DNA of 64,000 nucleotides from Kangiella shandongensis (lineage in GTDB: Bacteria > Pseudomonadota > Gammaproteobacteria > Enterobacterales > Kangiellaceae), in the NCBI RefSeq assembly GCF_020005365.1, contig NZ_JACNML010000001.1:124001-188000 (forward strand), in the 5' to 3' direction. The stretch's first letter is position 1, and each line of letters starts with the position of its first letter. Position numbers and translations under genes: made by a program. Of this stretch, positions 1 to 9,624 are shown piece after piece. The notes under the pieces were generated by a model. That model did no database searches, was not told the DNA's origin, and saw only the letters and a list, made by a program, of their open reading frames with translations.

Positions 1-72
1 CCAGTAAGCTTCGAATACTTCGGTGTATTCTTTTGATTGCTTCATCTCTTCAGGCACTACTAATACACACAT
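1..72 (-). CDS. N-terminal fragment of an unidentified protein, cut by the window edge
   Basis: Reading leftward from an ATG at 72, 24 codons stay open to the first base of the window (MCVLVVPEEMKQSKEY...). A GGAG Shine-Dalgarno sequence lies about 8 bases upstream, which supports a real start. The fragment is too short to assign a family. It is acidic and rich in Glu and Lys with no signal peptide, so it is probably a cytoplasmic protein. Confidence 0.5.
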   Translation of the reverse strand, partial: MCVLVVPEEMKQSKEYTEVFEAYW

Positions 73-254
73 TGTCGACTCCAAAAATCAGTTATGAAAT
101 ATTTTATGGGTCTAGTAGAACAAAGGAATCTGAAGTTTCAATGAATCAATTATGGCGAATTATGGCAATTATGGCTTTTTGCTTCCTTTTGTTCGTGGCT
201 ACCTTTAAATCAGTCAGTTAGCTCGCTTGGGCACTCCTTATAAAAAAGCATCGC

Positions 255-793
255 TTACCAAAACCCTCGTTCCCACTTATCGACACGATCAAGAAAGCCG
301 GGGCAAAAGTGCTCCCGGTACTGTCGTCCGGTCAACAGGCTGTAAGCATGTGGAATTGCCCGCATTTCACAGCCTGGAGTGGCGATTAACGCTGCAAGGA
401 TAAAGGAAATACCCAGGTGGACAAAAACGTAAAGTAGCCAAAGCAGACTAAAACCATTTAACACTAGCGTGACCGCGCTCAGTTCGCTTAAGGAGTTTAC
501 CCCTAAGAGAGTTATAGTAATCCCTAGAACGACCGCTTGAGGCCAGCGCTTTGTATTTAAGCCCATACCGATATTAAAAACCGGAGGGAGCAGAATAAAA
601 CCAGGAGCAATGGCAACCAGATGCTATTTCTCGAAAATAGACTTTTTCCCATTAGTAAGTCATCACTGACCTAAACAAGCTGCCATACCAAGTGTAGACA
701 GGCAATACCTAGCAGCAGCCTCAGTATTCTGCCCATAATTTTAGGCGGAAGTAACGCCCCCTGATTTTCAAAATGCGTCTTAAACTTGCTCAT
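255..793 (-). pseudogene. Decayed small integral membrane protein gene
   Basis: An ATG at 793, with GGAAG upstream, opens a 40-codon frame (MSKFKTHFENQG...) that ends at an amber codon near 671-673. Reading through it gives VSDDLL, after which sense continues in another frame as TNGKKSIFEK, then a second amber codon, then HLVAIAPGFILLPPVFNIG. This runs without a break into the longer open frame that ends at 255 (MGLNTKRW... to ...DKWERGFW). Joined, the pieces give a coherent protein of about 180 residues with three or four hydrophobic segments and a C-terminal soluble tail. Two stops and one frameshift suggest a dead gene. The family was not recognised. The alternative is that the 103-residue 3' part (255-566) is expressed alone from its own ATG. 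A sequencing error could explain the shift but hardly both stops. Confidence 0.55.
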
Positions 794-896
794 AGACTTC
801 CCATATCGCCAACGCTAAAAGGGCTTAAGGAAGCTGCTATAGGCAAACGAACATAGCCCTGCTTCCTTTCTTCACTATAACAAAGCAAGTTAGGCA

Positions 897-920
897 AAGC
901 ACATGGAGTCCCATGTGCTT
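897..920 (-). terminator. Hairpin downstream of the glutamate dehydrogenase gene
   Basis: The inverted repeat AAGCACATGG / CCATGTGCTT has a 4-base loop and lies about 10 bases past the gdh stop. The trailing T-run is short, so it is a weak intrinsic terminator or an RNA-stabilising hairpin. Confidence 0.55.
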
Positions 921-929
921 ATAGAGCAC

Positions 930-3900
930 TTATTTGACGAGCCTATGGCTACGTTGGACCAGAATCTGCAGCTCCCTCAGGGCTACCGAAAACTTAGCAA
1001 ACTCATGCGTACTGCTTTGCTTGAAATCAGTGACCATTTCTCGCCAACGAGATAACACATCATCATGATCTGCCAGGAAGTGCTTGATCCGCGTCTCAGG
1101 TGATTTGTACTTGGCTGTCAGCGGCAACACGGCTTCAATCAGATTACGCTGTTGGAAATCCAATTCTTCACGGAAAGCGGCTCTGGCAAAGGCTTGCCAG
1201 TGGTTACTGACAGGTTGCGCAATAATCTGGTTGAGGAACCAGTGCAACTCAACCTTGGCACCCAGCTTATAGTAGACTTCTGCAACCGTTAGGATGGGTA
1301 GATCGTACTGCACCGCCAGCTCAATGATATCCATCGCTGAGAACATAGTACTCAAATAACTAACTTGCTTCGCCAGCTTCTGAGGCACGCCTTGCTCAAC
1401 CAGTTCTTTAATTTCCTTATCAATGCCTTCGGCTTCTTTTGCTTCGAGCGTTTTATGCACATTTTTCTGTAACTCAGCAACGCCTTTTCTGAAGTAATTA
1501 ACCACCTCTTCAATGGTCTGGTCTTTACTGCGATTACGCACAAACCAGCGGGTTGCACGGCGCACAATGCGACGGGCCTGGAACATCATCTTGGTCTGGA
1601 TGCTCGCCGGAACAACGTTATCCAGCGCTTCGATACTCTCGAAAAGCCCCTTCAAATCAAAGGTTTCCTTAGCCATAACGTAGCACTGGGCCACCTCACC
1701 AATATTGGCACCAACTTCATCAATAACCCGGAAGGCAAAATTCGTGCCCATGAGATTAACCATCTCGTTGGCGAGACTCATGGCAATAATTTCATCCTTC
1801 AGCGGATGCTTCAACATGTTATCGACATACTTGTTGCGCAATGGCTTAGGGAAGTACTCTAGTAAGTAACTCTCAAAATAAGAATTTTCGGTTACTTCAG
1901 GAATACAGAGAGAATCCTTTAATTCTATCTTGCCGTAGGCTAATAAAACCGCCAGTTCGGCTCGAGTCAAACCACGACCATTCGCTTCGCGCTCAAGCAA
2001 CTCCTCATCCGACGGCAAAAATTCCAGCTTACGATCCAGATTGACCCTTCTTTCCAGTCCGTGGATAAAACGCATATGCTCTTTCACCATCGCCGGAGCA
2101 CGTGATTCAGTAATGCTAATAGACTGGGTCTGACGATAATTATCCTGAATCACAATATCCGATACTTCATCAGTCATTCGTGCCAGTAAGTTATTACGGC
2201 GTTTCACCGTTAGGCCTTCGTCACTCACAATGCCATTTAGCAGAATTTTGATGTTAACTTCATTGTCCGAGCAGTTCACACCACCCGCATTATCAATAAA
2301 ATCAGCATTGGCTCGACCACCGTGCTGCATATACTCGATACGCCCCAACTGGGTACAGCCCAGGTTTCCACCCTCTCCGACAACTTTGACCTGCATGTCC
2401 TTACCATCAACACGCAGACTGTCATTTGCTTTATCGCCAACCTGCTGGTGAGTTTCCTGACTGGACTTAACATAGGTACCAATCCCGCCATTCCAGAACA
2501 GATCAGCCTTCATTTTTAAGGCAGCATGGATAAACTCGGTTGGCGACAGGCTCTTCACCTTAACGCCCAACATCTCCTGGATCTCAGGGGTCAGTTCGAT
2601 CTTTTTTGCACTCCGCTCAAAAATACCACCGCCCTTTGAGATTAAATCCGCGTTATAATCATTCCAGCCGGAACGTGGCAAGTTAAATAAACGCTCACGT
2701 TCTTGATAACTGGATGCAGCATCAGGGTTTGGATCGACGAAGATATGCATATGGTTAAACGCTACCTGTAGCCGAATATGCTTCGACAACAGCATGCCAT
2801 TACCGAAAACGTCACCTGACATGTCACCACAGGCCACCACGGTAAAGTCTTCATTCTGACAATCGACGCCCATTTCACGGAAATGTTGCTTTACCGACTC
2901 CCAGGCACCTTTAGCCGTAATGCCCATCACTTTATGGTCATAACCATTGCTACCGCCTGAAGCAAAAGCATCACCCAGCCAGTGGCCATATTCTTCAGAA
3001 ATGCCGTTGGCGATATCCGAGAAGGTCGCGGTCCCTTTATCCGCCGCCACCACCAGATAGGCGTCAGCCTCATCATGTACCACCACGTCACGCGGGTGTA
3101 CCAGCTTATCGTTGACATAATTGTCGGTAATATCCAGCAAGGCTCGGATGAACGTTTTATAACACTCGACACCTTCAGCAAAGAAGGCTTCTCTGCCACC
3201 ACTGGTTGGTAACTGCTTACAAACAAAGCCACCTTTGGCTCCAACCGGGACAATGACCGAGTTTTTAACCTGTTGCGCTTTGACCAGTCCCAGGATCTCT
3301 GTACGGAAATCCTCACGACGATCTGACCAGCGTAAACCGCCTCGGGCGACTTTGCCGCCACGCAAATGAACACCTTCGACACGCGGTGAATAAACAAAAA
3401 TCTCATACATTAAGACTGGCTTTGGCATCTCAGTAATAATGCTTGGATTCAGTTTAAAGGAAATATACGGCTTGTCCTTGCCTTGTTCGTCAGCCTGGAA
3501 GAAGTTCGTACGTAACGTTGCTTCAATTAATTCAACATACTTGTTAATAATCTTATCCTGATCAAGGCTTTTAACATCTTGTACAGCTTTCAATAATTGA
3601 CTTTTTTTCAAAGCATAACGACGCTGACTGTACTCATCATGAGGATTAAACTTGAGCTCAAATAATTCGACTAAACCAGTGGCGATTTCTGGGTATTGCA
3701 CCAGCGTTTGCTCAATATATACCTGACTAAAGGTAAAGTTGATTTGCCACATGTACTTAGCGTAGGCACGCAGCATAGCGACCTGCCGCCAATCAAGGCC
3801 AGCAGCTAAAATTAAGCGATTAAAGCCATCGTTCTCGGCCTGCTTATACCAGGCCTTGGCAAATGCTTTGTGGAAACTATCACGAACCGTGTCCACATCA

Positions 3901-5768
3901 ATTTCAGCAGCATCATAGCGCACATCGAAATCAAGAATACGATAGTCACCAAGCAGTTCTGACGAAACTTCATAAGGCGTTTCATCGATCACCGTCAGCC
4001 CCATGTTCTCCAGCATTGGCATGACGGCTGATAATGGTAACGGCGTGTCTTTATGATAGAGCTTAAAGCGCAAGGATTTATCTTCACCGGAGCGGTATAA
4101 GAACATACCGAGCGGCCAGTCATCGCTTAAGTCTTCGATATTATCGATGTCCACCATGGCTGAATCGACACTTTGCTGATTCTGGAAACTTGGTGGAAAG
4201 GCTTCACGATATTTCTTCAGTAATAATGCAGCTTTTTCTCCAGAGCAACGTTTATTGATTTCGTCACTCAGTACTTCTTCCCAACTTAGTGCCGCACGCT
4301 CCAGTCTGGCTTGAAGCTCATCTAGATCATAGGTAATTGACTCTGTATTCTCTACCGGCACACGGTAGTGAGTTCGAACCAGATTCGACTCAGAAAAATA
4401 GGTTGTAAACTCAATTTCGCCTTTACTACTAAAGGTTTCGGAGAGAATGTCCGTCATTTTCAGACGAATACGTGTATTGTAAGTATCTCTCGGAACAAAA
4501 GTTAGCACGGAAAAATAACGACCGAAAGGATCGCGGCGAACAAAAGCTCTAACCTGACGTCGCTCCTGAATATGCAGAATACCCATAACGATATCCAACA
4601 GCTTCAAGGTTGGGATCTGGAATAACTCATCTCGAGGATAAGTTTCCAGAATATTTTTTAGCGCCTTATAGTCGTGGCCGCCGGGTTTCAACTTAGACTC
4701 GGTCAGAACATTATTAATCTTTTTACGCAATACCGGGATCAGCTGTGGATCCATGTTATAGGCAGCAGATGTGAATAAACCAAAGAAGCGGTGCTCACCG
4801 ATAACCTCGCCTTTATCGTTAAAGCGTTTAACGCCGATATAATCAATATGGCTGGAGCGGTGAACCGTCGATAAGCTACTGGTTTTCGTCAACACTAGAA
4901 TATGCTCGGTTGACAGGGCCAACTTTTTAGCACCTTTCGGAGAGCGTGATAAGTGATACTCAGAATACTTACGTTCATCAGAAAGAATCCCGAGACCAGA
5001 GCCCTTCACCGATTTAAGGTGGAGCTCATCCCCTTCGCCTAACAAGTCATAAGTTCTCGCGCCCATGAAGACAAAGTGGTTTTCCTTAACCCAGCGTAAA
5101 AAATCAACGGCTTCTTCAATACGGTCCTGCCTTAATGGCGGTGGATCGGATTCAAGCTCAGTGACAATCCCCCCCATCTTATCCCGCATCGGCTTCCAGT
5201 CCGAAACCGTCGAGCGGACATCGTGTAAAACCCTGACGAGATCCTCCTCAACAGTTTTCATCACCTTTGGATCAATGATGCGATCCACTTCGAGATACAT
5301 TGGCGTTTCAATATTCTCATTATGAGCGCTATCTTTGTCATAAGAAACATGAAGAGCGGACACTCGGCCTGTTTTTGTACGCTTAATGTACATCGGCACA
5401 TGAATATGAAGGTGGACGTCAATACCATGACGATTTAGTTCCATTCGAATCGAATCAACCAAAAATGGAATATCTTTATGATTAATTTCGATAATACTGT
5501 AGCGGGACTCCCAACCATCAGTTTTTTCGTCGGGGTTAAATATTCTTACTTTACTGGAACCATCAAAGTCCTGAATAAATTTCCATAAACTACTGATAGA
5601 ATCAAAAATGTGCTGAGGGCTGCGTTCAACAAACTCATCTTCAGAAACACTAAGATAGATTAATTCGGAGAATTGCTTAACAAGCTCTGCTTGACGTTTT
5701 GAGAATTGCTTTTCACAGATTTGCTGGACTTTTTCCAACAATTCGGAAGAATTACTTACACTGGCCAT
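930..5768 (-). CDS. gdhB: NAD-specific glutamate dehydrogenase, large (about 180 kDa) class
   Basis: Cytoplasmic enzyme that oxidatively deaminates L-glutamate to 2-oxoglutarate and ammonia with NAD+, normally in catabolism. The product is 1612 residues, the size usual for the bacterial 'large' GDH family. An N-terminal regulatory half is followed by the catalytic core from about residue 780: RGGLRWSDRREDFRTE with VGAKGGF at about 800-850, WNGGIGTYVK near 1090, and the glycine-rich GEGGNLGCTQLGR near 1130. An in-frame TTG at 5780 could extend it by four codons. I chose the ATG at 5768 (MASVSNSSELL) because it follows GGACAGGA closely. A strong terminator lies upstream, so the gene is transcribed alone. 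The family assignment is certain; the symbol follows Pseudomonas usage. Confidence 0.95.
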   Translation of the reverse strand: MASVSNSSELLEKVQQICEKQFSKRQAELVKQFSELIYLSVSEDEFVERSPQHIFDSISSLWKFIQDFDGSSKVRIFNPDEKTDGWESRYSIIEINHKDIPFLVDSIRMELNRHGIDVHLHIHVPMYIKRTKTGRVSALHVSYDKDSAHNENIETPMYLEVDRIIDPKVMKTVEEDLVRVLHDVRSTVSDWKPMRDKMGGIVTELESDPPPLRQDRIEEAVDFLRWVKENHFVFMGARTYDLLGEGDELHLKSVKGSGLGILSDERKYSEYHLSRSPKGAKKLALSTEHILVLTKTSSLSTVHRSSHIDYIGVKRFNDKGEVIGEHRFFGLFTSAAYNMDPQLIPVLRKKINNVLTESKLKPGGHDYKALKNILETYPRDELFQIPTLKLLDIVMGILHIQERRQVRAFVRRDPFGRYFSVLTFVPRDTYNTRIRLKMTDILSETFSSKGEIEFTTYFSESNLVRTHYRVPVENTESITYDLDELQARLERAALSWEEVLSDEINKRCSGEKAALLLKKYREAFPPSFQNQQSVDSAMVDIDNIEDLSDDWPLGMFLYRSGEDKSLRFKLYHKDTPLPLSAVMPMLENMGLTVIDETPYEVSSELLGDYRILDFDVRYDAAEIDVDTVRDSFHKAFAKAWYKQAENDGFNRLILAAGLDWRQVAMLRAYAKYMWQINFTFSQVYIEQTLVQYPEIATGLVELFELKFNPHDEYSQRRYALKKSQLLKAVQDVKSLDQDKIINKYVELIEATLRTNFFQADEQGKDKPYISFKLNPSIITEMPKPVLMYEIFVYSPRVEGVHLRGGKVARGGLRWSDRREDFRTEILGLVKAQQVKNSVIVPVGAKGGFVCKQLPTSGGREAFFAEGVECYKTFIRALLDITDNYVNDKLVHPRDVVVHDEADAYLVVAADKGTATFSDIANGISEEYGHWLGDAFASGGSNGYDHKVMGITAKGAWESVKQHFREMGVDCQNEDFTVVACGDMSGDVFGNGMLLSKHIRLQVAFNHMHIFVDPNPDAASSYQERERLFNLPRSGWNDYNADLISKGGGIFERSAKKIELTPEIQEMLGVKVKSLSPTEFIHAALKMKADLFWNGGIGTYVKSSQETHQQVGDKANDSLRVDGKDMQVKVVGEGGNLGCTQLGRIEYMQHGGRANADFIDNAGGVNCSDNEVNIKILLNGIVSDEGLTVKRRNNLLARMTDEVSDIVIQDNYRQTQSISITESRAPAMVKEHMRFIHGLERRVNLDRKLEFLPSDEELLEREANGRGLTRAELAVLLAYGKIELKDSLCIPEVTENSYFESYLLEYFPKPLRNKYVDNMLKHPLKDEIIAMSLANEMVNLMGTNFAFRVIDEVGANIGEVAQCYVMAKETFDLKGLFESIEALDNVVPASIQTKMMFQARRIVRRATRWFVRNRSKDQTIEEVVNYFRKGVAELQKNVHKTLEAKEAEGIDKEIKELVEQGVPQKLAKQVSYLSTMFSAMDIIELAVQYDLPILTVAEVYYKLGAKVELHWFLNQIIAQPVSNHWQAFARAAFREELDFQQRNLIEAVLPLTAKYKSPETRIKHFLADHDDVLSRWREMVTDFKQSSTHEFAKFSVALRELQILVQRSHRLVK

Positions 5769-5844
5769 TGTCCTGTCCAAGAATAATATATGGGTTAAAT
5801 CAACGCTGTTTTAAACGTTACCTAATTCTAGGACATTTATATAC

Positions 5845-5883
5845 AAAATGGCACCTTAATTTACGATAAAGGTGCCATTTTTT
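5845..5883 (-). terminator. Terminator of the DUF1302-RND operon
   Basis: A 13-base inverted repeat (AAAATGGCACCTT / AAGGTGCCATTTT) with a short AT-rich loop and flanking A and T runs. It sits between the RND gene stop and the gdh start and separates the two transcription units. It is symmetric enough to work in both directions. Confidence 0.8.
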
Positions 5884-5912
5884 ACACTGCTAATACCAGT
5901 GCTATGTTGTTT

Positions 5913-8534
5913 CTAGCGACGGTAAAATATCGAAGCGAGTGCAGGTAACAGGAAGATCGCACCCAGCATGTTCACCAGGAACATAAAAGTTAACATGATC
6001 CCCATGTCAGCCTGATATTGTAGTGCTGAGAAAATCCAGGTGCTGACACCAATGGCCAGAGTTAAACCAGTAAATAACACTGCATTACCTGTCAGCTTCA
6101 AAGTTTCAAAATATGCTTCCGAGACGCTGCGACCTTCCCGTATAAAGCCGACCATGCGCGAGAAAATATAAATACCGTAATCAACCCCGATACCCACACC
6201 AAGAGCAATCACTGGCAAGGTCGCCACGGTGAGACCAATTTCTAGCCAGGTCATCAAAGCCTGCGCTAATAGGGAAACCACTACCAGAGGCAATACCACA
6301 CAGATAGTGCCACGAACCGAGCGGAAACTAATTAAGCATAATAAAGTTACTGCCAGATATACCCAGATCATCATCGGCATTTGTGCCGCTGCAACCGCTT
6401 CGTTAGTTGCCGCCATGACCCCTACGGCTCCCGTCGCCAAACGGAACTTCACTGGCTTGAAGCCACTTGCCGGCAGTTCGTCCTCAAGTGCTGAAGTTAG
6501 CTGCTTTAATTGATCCTCACTTATCGTCTCTGAACCACTGAGCTGATCAGTAACATATTCTTCGAGCTCAGGCTTAGCATCATCCTCATGGTACGAAAGC
6601 TCACTATAACCGTCTAACACTGGCGCCAGTTCCGACTTGATAACCTCTCTTTCAGAGCTTTCCAGTGAACCAAAACTTGTATCAACTAAAGTCATGACTT
6701 TCGATTTTTCAGCGTCAAGGTAATCACTCTGAAACGACTTGACCGAGCCAACCACTCGCTCAATAGTTTCTGCTTTGTGATCGGTCAGGAACACCATGAT
6801 CGGCATAACACTACAGCCAGAGTTAAGGAGGCCGGTACTGGTTTCTACTCGGGCAATGGTGTACGGCAGTACCGCTTCATCTTTCGGTAACATTTTCCAC
6901 TTCAGGTTACCTTCACTCAGCAAACCGTTAACTACTTTTGATATTTGCGGCAGGCTAAGTGTCGATTGAACCCCTTTGATATTGGAAAGCTGCCACTGGA
7001 AGTCATCAATGGTCTCCATAATATTGTAGAAGGTACAACCGTCAGCACGGGTCTCTGCCAAGATCGAAATGACATCCGTACCTATCGAGTACTTTTCAGT
7101 AACGTACTTGGTATCCAGATTATAAGGTGAGTTTTGCTTCAGGGCAGGCGCACCCGCATGCAGATCGCCCACCTTCATATTCTCGGCTCCCCAATAACCA
7201 ATCAATCCCAGTATAATACCAACAACAACGATAACGGTAGCCATGGGACGTTTAGCAAAAACCGACAATTTCCCCCACCACTTTTCATGCGACTTTTCCC
7301 GTTGCTGTACACTTTTAACAAAAGATTGTGGGAAGTGAGTGTAAGAAAGCAGCAGCGGCAGCAGAATGAGGTTAGTTAAAATCAATACCGCCACACCGAT
7401 ACTCGCAGTAATGGCAAGTTCGCGGATAATATCAATTTCAATAAGCTGCAACGTTAAAAAGCCAATGGTATCACTCAACAAAGCGACGCCACCGGGAACG
7501 ATCAGACCAGCGCATGCCGCAATGGCCGCATCATAAACCTTAAAGCCTTTGCCCACATTATGCTGCACACCATTGATCATCTGCACGCCGTGACTGACAC
7601 CAATGGCAAAAATCAAGAATGGAATCAGGATCGACATAGGATCGATGCCGTAACCCAGAGCTGTTAATATGCCCAGCTGCCAAACCACTGCAACACTCGA
7701 TGTCAGCAACGGCAATAAGGTCAGCTTAATAGAACGCGAATACCAATAGACCAGCAACGCAGTAATCAGGAATGCGATCAAGAAGAAGAAAATAACGTTA
7801 CCGGCACCATCACTGACATCACCGATCATTTTGGCAAAACCAATGATATGAACTTCGATATTCGGGTATTTAGCTTCGATATCGGTTCTCAGCGTTTCCA
7901 GCTGATGTGCGACTTTAACATAGTCGGTCTTCACCATCTGCGACGCTACCTGACCATTACCATCCAACGTCAGTTCAGCATCTGGATCGTTATACTCAGA
8001 AAAAAGTTGGGCGGAGATCATTGCCGAGGTAAAGTCATTGGAGACTAAGCGACCTCGAATGCCAGCTTTAAGGATATTTTCTCGTACTTTAGAAAATGCT
8101 TGCTCTTTATCAACCTGCTCAAACTCAGGAGGAATGACCGGCCCACCTTCTAAGCCCTGTTCGCTGGCTTCAATATAGCGAACTGACGGTGAGAATAAGG
8201 ACTTTACCTGAGACTGATTAACCCCTTCGATCCCTTCAACAATATCATCGGCTTCTTTTAACGCATTAAAGAACTCATTATTAAAAATTTCCCCCTGCTT
8301 TGCTTCCAAAGCAACGAACACCCGGTTTGCACCACCGAATTCATCCTGATACTGCAAATAGGTCTGCATATACTCATGTTTCAGGGGAATATTCTTTTCA
8401 AAACTGGCATCAACTCGAAGCTGTGAAACGAAATACGCCATAATAGCTGTAACTGCGGCGAATACAGCTACCCATAAACCGCGCTTGCTAAATAAAATAC
8501 TCTTAACCAAAGGTTCTAATTTATTCTTTGCCAT
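5913..8534 (-). CDS. RND/MMPL-family inner-membrane exporter
   Basis: An 873-residue polytopic protein of the RND superfamily, MMPL branch. TM1 is at about residues 15-35 and is followed by a large periplasmic loop. A first block of membrane helices (about 240-420) contains a short hydrophilic linker, then a second periplasmic domain, then a second helix block (about 720-870) that includes GVGIGVDYGIYIFSRM. Proteins of this type use the proton gradient to move hydrophobic or lipid-like substrates without a classical adaptor. It is the last gene of an operon, starting one base after the stop of the YCF48-like gene. With a DUF1329 and a DUF1302 protein upstream, it probably moves a lipophilic compound or envelope lipid. 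The substrate is unknown. Confidence 0.9.
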   Translation of the reverse strand: MAKNKLEPLVKSILFSKRGLWVAVFAAVTAIMAYFVSQLRVDASFEKNIPLKHEYMQTYLQYQDEFGGANRVFVALEAKQGEIFNNEFFNALKEADDIVEGIEGVNQSQVKSLFSPSVRYIEASEQGLEGGPVIPPEFEQVDKEQAFSKVRENILKAGIRGRLVSNDFTSAMISAQLFSEYNDPDAELTLDGNGQVASQMVKTDYVKVAHQLETLRTDIEAKYPNIEVHIIGFAKMIGDVSDGAGNVIFFFLIAFLITALLVYWYSRSIKLTLLPLLTSSVAVVWQLGILTALGYGIDPMSILIPFLIFAIGVSHGVQMINGVQHNVGKGFKVYDAAIAACAGLIVPGGVALLSDTIGFLTLQLIEIDIIRELAITASIGVAVLILTNLILLPLLLSYTHFPQSFVKSVQQREKSHEKWWGKLSVFAKRPMATVIVVVGIILGLIGYWGAENMKVGDLHAGAPALKQNSPYNLDTKYVTEKYSIGTDVISILAETRADGCTFYNIMETIDDFQWQLSNIKGVQSTLSLPQISKVVNGLLSEGNLKWKMLPKDEAVLPYTIARVETSTGLLNSGCSVMPIMVFLTDHKAETIERVVGSVKSFQSDYLDAEKSKVMTLVDTSFGSLESSEREVIKSELAPVLDGYSELSYHEDDAKPELEEYVTDQLSGSETISEDQLKQLTSALEDELPASGFKPVKFRLATGAVGVMAATNEAVAAAQMPMMIWVYLAVTLLCLISFRSVRGTICVVLPLVVVSLLAQALMTWLEIGLTVATLPVIALGVGIGVDYGIYIFSRMVGFIREGRSVSEAYFETLKLTGNAVLFTGLTLAIGVSTWIFSALQYQADMGIMLTFMFLVNMLGAIFLLPALASIFYRR

Positions 8535-8535
8535 A

Positions 8536-9555
8536 TTATTGACCTTTCACTGCAGAAGCTTTCTTTTCATTATTAGCATCATAAGTTTCAACACCACCTT
8601 CGCCAACAATGATAAAACGTTCATTACCCAGACTCACTAGAGCTGCCCGTCCTTTCAGATCAGATCGTTTGGCCACAGATATATTGTCACCCTGCTTATG
8701 AACCAGAACGCCACCGGTGCCAACCAGCACCAAGCCATTATTTTCCGTAATTAACATATCATGCAAACCAGCTTCATTTGCCAGCTTGAGCTTCTTCCAG
8801 CTACCACCCTGATCCTCAGAATGAAACAAATTCCCCCTCAAACCATACACATACAAATCACCATTGGTTACGCTGATTCCAAAAAAGGAACCTTCATAAG
8901 GGGAGTTTATCTTTTCCCAGGTTTTGCCGGCATCCCGGGTAACAGCCACCATGCCTTTACTAAACTCTTCACCAATATCATTCGCTTCAGCAATATATTT
9001 TTCGCCAGCCATAAACCAGGTTTCGTCAGACCGTTTTTCCAAGTCATAAAAATGGCTGAAGCCATCATAAACATCGCTCAAACTGGTTATCTCACGTACC
9101 TGCCAATTATCACCACCATCGTTGGTTTCCAGATATAAACCATAAGAGCCAACCGCAGTAATGTTATCGCTGGATGCATACAATACACTGAACAGTGCAG
9201 GCTGATAATTGGATACTTGCTGGTGGCTTATAGTCCAGGTCTCGCCAGCGTCTTCTGTGAGCAAAATAGTTTGGTCAAAGCCTACGGCAACTCCATGTTG
9301 CTCATCCAGGAAGTCAACCGCGGCTAAATTAACATCTACAGGCACCTCGACCTGACGCCAGCTCGCACCTTTATCCTCTGAAATGAGTATATGACCACGC
9401 TCACCGACAGTGATATAGCGCCCTTCCGATACCTTAACTATATCGAGAAGTAACGAGGAATCTGCTTTTGGCGCAATGACTGCAGGTTTAGCCTGCCCGG
9501 TACATGACATAACAAACATCAGGCTAAGGCAAAGAAGTTGTAGGACGGTTTTCAT
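8536..9555 (-). CDS. YCF48-like beta-propeller protein, exported
   Basis: A 339-residue protein with an N-terminal signal (MKTVLQLLCLSLMFVMSC). The Cys in FVMSCTG could be a lipobox Cys, though the box is imperfect. The body repeats the photosystem II assembly factor-like/BNR pattern: GxxGxILxSxDxGxSW, for example GERGHILISEDKGASW near 53-68, EDAGETW, NDGGDNW, RDAGKTW and EDQGGSW. These fold as a seven-bladed propeller. Such proteins are constant partners of MMPL-type RND, DUF1329 and DUF1302 genes in marine gammaproteobacteria, which matches this operon. It is presumably a periplasmic scaffold. No catalytic residues are recognisable. Confidence 0.88.
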   Translation of the reverse strand: MKTVLQLLCLSLMFVMSCTGQAKPAVIAPKADSSLLLDIVKVSEGRYITVGERGHILISEDKGASWRQVEVPVDVNLAAVDFLDEQHGVAVGFDQTILLTEDAGETWTISHQQVSNYQPALFSVLYASSDNITAVGSYGLYLETNDGGDNWQVREITSLSDVYDGFSHFYDLEKRSDETWFMAGEKYIAEANDIGEEFSKGMVAVTRDAGKTWEKINSPYEGSFFGISVTNGDLYVYGLRGNLFHSEDQGGSWKKLKLANEAGLHDMLITENNGLVLVGTGGVLVHKQGDNISVAKRSDLKGRAALVSLGNERFIIVGEGGVETYDANNEKKASAVKGQ

Positions 9556-9624
9556 TTGTGATTAGTATTTCTATGGGGTTAATAGCAAAGCGGCCGGTGA
9601 ACCCGACCGCTGTTAACGTAACGA

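Noticed and set aside
141-221. 26-codon plus-strand frame with one hydrophobic helix (MNQLWRIMAIMAFCFL...)
   Set aside because: It looks like a mini membrane protein, but the only Shine-Dalgarno candidate (AAAGGA) is 13 bases away and there is no supporting context.
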